Assembly (NCBI GenBank): GCA_964639225.1
Contig: CAZXCK010000012.1
Coordinates: 1 to 62,269, forward strand
Direction: 5' to 3'
Origin: CAZXCK01 sp964639225
GTDB taxonomy: Bacteria > Chloroflexota > Anaerolineae > Aggregatilineales > Phototrophicaceae
Length of the DNA: 62,269 bases
Positions 59,102-62,269 of this stretch are shown piece by piece (the stretch's first letter is position 1; every line of letters begins with the position of its first letter). The position numbers and the translations under genes are program-made. The notes beneath the pieces are model-generated. The model made no database searches. It saw only the letters and a program-made list of their open reading frames with translations, and had not been told where the DNA came from.

Positions 59102-59680
59102 TCACGCTCCTCGCTGTGTACTGATTCGCTGGGCCGCTGCGATTAGCGCGTCAACGTCCGGATGATCGCCAACGTGCTTGCTGTAGTAGGTATAGGCGAC
59201 TTTTCCCACTCTATCGATGATGAAGGTTCCTGGCAGCATTTTGACGTTGCCGGACGGTTTGCCACCGACATATCCGTTCCGCATCGCTCGGAAGCCCGCC
59301 TTCAGTACATCCAGCGAGGCGATCTCCTGAAAGCCGCCTTCGCGCAGGCCATAAGCATGGTATGCTTCCTCACCACCAGCGTTACCCGTCAGGCAGGTGA
59401 TGCTGGGTGCCAGTCGCGTGCAGTAACGGTCAATGTGTTTGGGTTCACCCATCGCCACCGCAACGACCTGTAGGCCAGCGGCGTTTAACTTGTCTTTGTT
59501 CAGCTCTAACTGAGCCAGCGCCTCACGGCAGAATGGTCAGCCAAAATGACGCAAAAACATCAACAGGGTGGGGCCGTTTGCCCATAATGAGTCCAGCGTA
59601 ACCCGCTGCTCGGAGATATCGATGAGGTCTATCGTCGGTGCCAGGTCGCCAGTGTTCAGGCGCGAAATACGGGTATCCAT
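59102..59680 (-). CDS. SelL/PRXL2 (AhpC-TSA_2)-like redox protein with in-frame UGA, probable selenoprotein
   Basis: The frame from ATG 59680 to TGA 59102 is open except for one TGA at 59539-59537. Reading that codon as selenocysteine gives 192 residues with FLRHFG-Sec48-PFC51-REALAQ, exactly where relatives have CxxC; Cys51 is kept. The rest is a thioredoxin-fold peroxiredoxin-like protein (APTIDLID, VVAVAMGEP, PGTFIIDRVGKVAYTYYSKH). A stem-loop with a bacterial-SECIS form starts 19 bases after the UGA. Family members are thiol or selenol redox enzymes. Most gene callers will report only a fragment from 59458. A nonsense mutation is the alternative. It is co-transcribed with the SDR. Confidence 0.82.
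59501..59517 (-). promoter_or_regulatory. Bacterial SECIS-like stem-loop
   Basis: In the mRNA, UGGCUC pairs with GAGCUG (six pairs, two of them G-U) around the loop AGUUA. The loop starts 26 bases after the UGA codon and has a G at its second position. Distance, stem length and loop G fit what is known of bacterial SECIS elements, which lie just 3' of the UGA inside the coding region. Confidence 0.6.
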
Positions 59681-59708
59681 GGATTGAAACAGCACTCCTT
59701 GTTCATTG

Positions 59709-59738
59709 CGTTACATTACATACATATCACATGGTCAC
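59709..59738 (-). promoter_or_regulatory. Candidate operator upstream of the selenoprotein-like gene
   Basis: On the plus strand CGTTACAT (59709-59716) and ACATGGTC (59729-59736) flank ACATA-type repeats, 29-58 bases before the ATG. The coding strand shows repeated ATGT units at spacings of 7, 4 and 5 bases. The same words precede crtB, which suggests one regulator for both. Confidence 0.5.
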
Positions 59739-59739
59739 G

Positions 59740-60555
59740 TTATGATGACTGCTGGCGACTGCGAACTGTCAGCGAGCAGTTGCCAGCGTGCGCGTCCAGC
59801 CAGTTGGTCGCCAGACGTACAATGAGCGTGGCTGCGATCAGTACGATGCCCAGCGCGCTGACAGTGATAACGGCGGTTTCCGTCTGGTTGGCGATGATGC
59901 CCACAAACGCCCACACGATCACCCCTGCATAGATCACATCAGACCGGCTGAGCACAAGCGAAGCTGTCAGCCCGGCGGCCACGGTCAGAATAATCACCGC
60001 CCAAATCCAGGCATCCAGTCCAAATCCGTTCCAGCCGAGGTCAACCAGTGTGGTGCTGACGTTGGCGATTGTCGCAATGCTGATCCAGCCTAGGTACAGG
60101 CTGAACGGCGCGTAGATCAGCCAGCGTTCGGCGGTGGACTCAGCACTTGTGCCCGCCGCGCTGTTGTCGTTGATGCGCCGGTAAATCGCCAGCAGCGAAC
60201 CGAGTAGCACCAGCATGGCAACCAGCGTCAGCATGAAAAGCTCGTAGTGCCACAACACAACCCACGCCGCGTTAGCGATATTCCCCAGCGCGAACAGATA
60301 GCCGATCCGGCGCAGGGTAGGGTTTTCCCGCTGCGACGGCAGCGCCTGATAGACAACAAAGGCGATGAGTGCCGTGTAAATCAGGCCCCAGATAGCGAAC
60401 ACATAACCCGCCGGCGTGACAAGCGTTGGCAGGCTGTCTGATATTTCGCCTGTTGTGCGCCCGTTGATAGGCAGGGCGTTGGCCAGTGCGTTGACAATCA
60501 GAACTACAGAAAGGCTGGCGATGTTGACCGCCTGCCTGAGGACATCCTTGTTCAT
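59740..60555 (-). CDS. TspO/MBR-related tryptophan-rich membrane protein
   Basis: From the ATG at 60555 (ribosome site GAGGAGGG) the protein has 271 residues and about eight helices. LVTPAGYVFAIWGLIYTAL matches the first conserved segment of the TspO/MBR-like family, and GNIANAAWVVLWHYE and YLGWISIATIAN follow. Some of these proteins bind porphyrins and respond to oxygen or light. Its neighbours (photolyase, carotenoid genes, a redox protein) support a photo-oxidative role. It is longer than classical TspO (about 160 residues), so it is only a relative. Confidence 0.8.
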   Translation of the reverse strand: MNKDVLRQAVNIASLSVVLIVNALANALPINGRTTGEISDSLPTLVTPAGYVFAIWGLIYTALIAFVVYQALPSQRENPTLRRIGYLFALGNIANAAWVVLWHYELFMLTLVAMLVLLGSLLAIYRRINDNSAAGTSAESTAERWLIYAPFSLYLGWISIATIANVSTTLVDLGWNGFGLDAWIWAVIILTVAAGLTASLVLSRSDVIYAGVIVWAFVGIIANQTETAVITVSALGIVLIAATLIVRLATNWLDAHAGNCSLTVRSRQQSS

Positions 60556-60644
60556 CAACCCTCCTCAACATGATGACGTATTGCGGTATGATTGTTGACA
60601 GAATAGCCGCATGAACTGAAGTAATGCTGATACCGGATTAAGTA

Positions 60645-60691
60645 GTTAGTGAATAGAACGCACTCCGGCCAGTGATCCCGACCAGAGTGCG
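60645..60691 (-). terminator. Probable terminator after the alpha/beta hydrolase gene
   Basis: On the minus strand CGCACTC (left arm at 60691-60685 read as its partner) and GAGTGCG form a 7-bp stem (60659-60665 with 60685-60691), followed by TTCTATTCACTAA. It lies about 35 bases after the hydrolase stop. Confidence 0.5.
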
Positions 60692-60725
60692 CGGACTGTC
60701 CACAATATCAGTTGGTTGTCTCGTA

Positions 60726-61718
60726 TCAACCTGTCGAATAAACCCCATCGACAAAGTTTAGAAGATCGGCGTTAAAAGCTTCGACCGCTTCCTCCATCGG
60801 CATGTGGCCGACGTTATCATAGACCACCAGCTCGGAACCAGGCAGCATCTCATGCAGGAACTCGCCCTGGCTCAGTGGCACCCAGGTGTCCTGCGCCCCC
60901 CATATCAGCAGAGCCGGTATATCGAGCGCAGCCAGATCAGCCACATTAACCGGGGCCGGCATGGCGTCGCTGCTGAACAGTGTCAGAAAGCCCGCTTCCC
61001 AGTTCTCGACCTGAAGCACACGGCTGTAACCCGCGCGGATGTCGTCCGTCACGTCGAACGACGGATGATAAGCGCCTTCCAGAATGCTCGTAAACCGTTC
61101 TGGTGTCAGGAAGGTGCGCACCAGAGCCAGCGCCAGCGGCGCTTCTGGATCGATATTCTGCCCCAGATCGAACAGCCCTCCCAGCCCGGAGTCGCCCGCC
61201 TCCGCTTGCTCTCTGCTGCCATCGGCACCTCGATCATCGCCAACAGCCCCGGCGACAAACACCAGACCGGTCACACGCTCCGGGTAAAGCAGGGCCGTAT
61301 GTGCGATAACGCCGCCACCCGCGCTGTGACCCACCAGCACCGCCGAATCGATCCCAAGCGCGTCCATCAGCCCGGCAGCGATAGCCGCGTGACCGGTCCC
61401 CGTCTGGTCGATGGGGCTTGGCTGTTTGTCGGACAAGCCGAACGGGGGTCGATCATACGCGATCACACGATAACCGGCTTCCACCAGCGGCGCGATGTTG
61501 TCACGCCAGGTGAACGTCGAACCGCCGAATCCGTGCAGCAGCATCACCACCGGGCCATCTGCCGGGCCGTTTTCAGTGTAGTAAATGCTCAACCCATTCA
61601 CGTCGACAAACGCCCCGTCGGGATCAGCCAGTTCTTCGGCTGGTACGCCGGTTTGGGCGGCAATCGGTACAACCAGAATTAGAATGCCAACAATGAGTAG
61701 AATCCGATATAAGCGCAT
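60726..61718 (-). CDS. Alpha/beta hydrolase, exported
   Basis: The 330-residue protein begins with a signal sequence (MRLYRILLIVGILILVVPIAAQTG) and continues with an alpha/beta hydrolase fold. It has the oxyanion segment LLHGFGGSTFTW, the nucleophile elbow GHSAGGG, the acid in LIWGAQDTWVP and the histidine in NVGHMPMEE. It is likely an esterase or lyase-like hydrolase of small substrates outside the cytoplasm. It lies 26 bases downstream of the photolyase gene on the same strand. There is no lipobox. The substrate is unknown. Confidence 0.9.
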   Translation of the reverse strand: MRLYRILLIVGILILVVPIAAQTGVPAEELADPDGAFVDVNGLSIYYTENGPADGPVVMLLHGFGGSTFTWRDNIAPLVEAGYRVIAYDRPPFGLSDKQPSPIDQTGTGHAAIAAGLMDALGIDSAVLVGHSAGGGVIAHTALLYPERVTGLVFVAGAVGDDRGADGSREQAEAGDSGLGGLFDLGQNIDPEAPLALALVRTFLTPERFTSILEGAYHPSFDVTDDIRAGYSRVLQVENWEAGFLTLFSSDAMPAPVNVADLAALDIPALLIWGAQDTWVPLSQGEFLHEMLPGSELVVYDNVGHMPMEEAVEAFNADLLNFVDGVYSTG

Positions 61719-61744
61719 GGTTTTACCTGCCTTTCGAACATATC

Positions 61745-62269
61745 TCAGCTTGTCTCGCCATAAGCGGCCAGGGCCGCCTCGCGTGCTTTGGCGTGGTCCA
61801 CAATGGGCTGCGGATAATTCGCCGGTGGTTGCGGCATCGTCCAGGGTTCGTGGATGAACTTGTCAGGCACGTCACGCAGTTCTGGTAGCCAGTAACGAAT
61901 AAACGAACCGTCCGGGTCAAACTTCTTGGATTGCAGAATCGGGTTGAAGATACGGAAATAGGGCTGGGCATCTGTCCCCGTCCCGGCAGCCCACTGCCAT
62001 CCGCCGTTATTCGCCGCCAGGTCACCATCGATCAGCCACTCCATAAAGAATCGCTCACCCTCGCGCCAGTCGATGAGCAGGTCTTTCGTCAGGAAGCTGG
62101 CGACGATCATGCGGGCGCGGTTGTGCATCCAGCCGCTGCCGGTGAGCTGGCGCATGGCAGCATCCACCGCCGGATACCCCGTGCGCCCCTCTTTCCAGGC
62201 TTGCACATCGTCCGGGGCATCGCGCCAGGGGACCGCATTGTACTTGCTGTTAAAATTCTGCGTCGTCAC
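61745..62269 (-). CDS. phrB: Deoxyribodipyrimidine photolyase (CPD photolyase), N-terminus beyond the window
   Basis: The visible 174 residues are the C-terminal FAD domain of a photolyase. They include WKEGRTGYPAVDAAMRQL, TGSGWMHNRARMIVASFLTKDLLIDWREGE and GDLAANNGGWQWAAGTGTDAQPYFRIFNP, all class I CPD photolyase signatures with DNA- and FAD-contacting residues. The frame is open to the window edge, so roughly the first 300 residues are missing. It repairs UV-induced pyrimidine dimers with blue light. It leads the minus-strand cluster of light and redox stress genes. Confidence 0.93.
   Translation of the reverse strand: MTTQNFNSKYNAVPWRDAPDDVQAWKEGRTGYPAVDAAMRQLTGSGWMHNRARMIVASFLTKDLLIDWREGERFFMEWLIDGDLAANNGGWQWAAGTGTDAQPYFRIFNPILQSKKFDPDGSFIRYWLPELRDVPDKFIHEPWTMPQPPANYPQPIVDHAKAREAALAAYGETS

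Noticed and set aside
59102..59458. Stand-alone 118-residue gene starting at 59458
   Set aside because: The true frame continues upstream through an in-frame UGA to an ATG at 59680 with family-like sequence; the short version lacks the redox motif.
1..62269. CRISPR arrays, tRNA, rRNA and insertion sequences
   Set aside because: No repeat-spacer pattern, tRNA arm motifs, rRNA sequence, transposase or long terminal inverted repeats were seen by eye in either strand; a covariance-model scan would settle the RNA genes.

Overview
This is a 62.3 kb stretch of GC-rich bacterial chromosome, probably from a member of the Chloroflexota (Anaerolineae-like). That placement is inferred from the overall gene mix and was not tested by any search. 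Two runs of exactly 100 N (20527-20626 and 55017-55116) show that it is a draft scaffold or MAG. I see no rRNA, tRNA, CRISPR array, insertion sequence or phage gene. The genes are packed into operons with very short spacers.

Region 1 (1-21.7 kb) looks like one catabolic island. A plus-strand block (GH31 glycosidase, pteridine-reductase-like SDR, D-2-hydroxyacid dehydrogenase, SDR, amidohydrolase) converges, with a 4-base gap, on a 13-gene minus-strand operon. That operon starts with an XRE-cupin regulator and continues with a TRZ/ATZ-type amidohydrolase, aldehyde dehydrogenase, 2-oxoacid dehydrogenase E1 alpha and E1 beta, SDR, hydroxypyruvate-isomerase-like protein, AcsE/MtgA-like pterin methyltransferase, E2, a second pteridine-reductase-like SDR, another amidohydrolase, a URO-D family protein and UbiX. 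Divergently from the regulator run a UbiD-family decarboxylase and a Mer-like LLM flavin enzyme. Together these suggest demethylation, deamination or ring opening, and decarboxylation of a methylated (hetero)aromatic compound, with fragments ending as acyl-CoA. The substrate is unknown, and no corrinoid protein or E3 is present.

Region 2 (21.8-27.3 kb) is a FecBCD-type iron or haem uptake operon next to a HemY-type protoporphyrinogen oxidase. Region 3 (27.5-46.4 kb) is mixed: MATE and MFS exporters, GH15, a phosphodiesterase, a Dpp-type transporter without ATPases, a GMC oxidoreductase with a cysteine cluster, a PfkB kinase preceded by an 18-codon coupled ORF, GH3, Gfo/Idh/MocA, and a CstB-like persulfide dioxygenase coupled to a SulP transporter. 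Region 4 (46.6-54.4 kb) holds an amino-sugar/muropeptide set (SIS, GNAT, exported NagZ), a Clp-type AAA+ protein whose first ATPase domain looks dead, and a phosphohexomutase.

Region 5 (54.4-62.3 kb) is a light and oxidative-stress cluster on the minus strand: photolyase, alpha/beta hydrolase, TspO-like protein, a redox protein read through an in-frame UGA (a probable selenoprotein with a bacterial SECIS-like hairpin), SDR, CrtB, L-lactate dehydrogenase and a fused lycopene cyclase. The regions upstream of crtB and of the selenoprotein gene share two 8-base words in the same order, suggesting common regulation.
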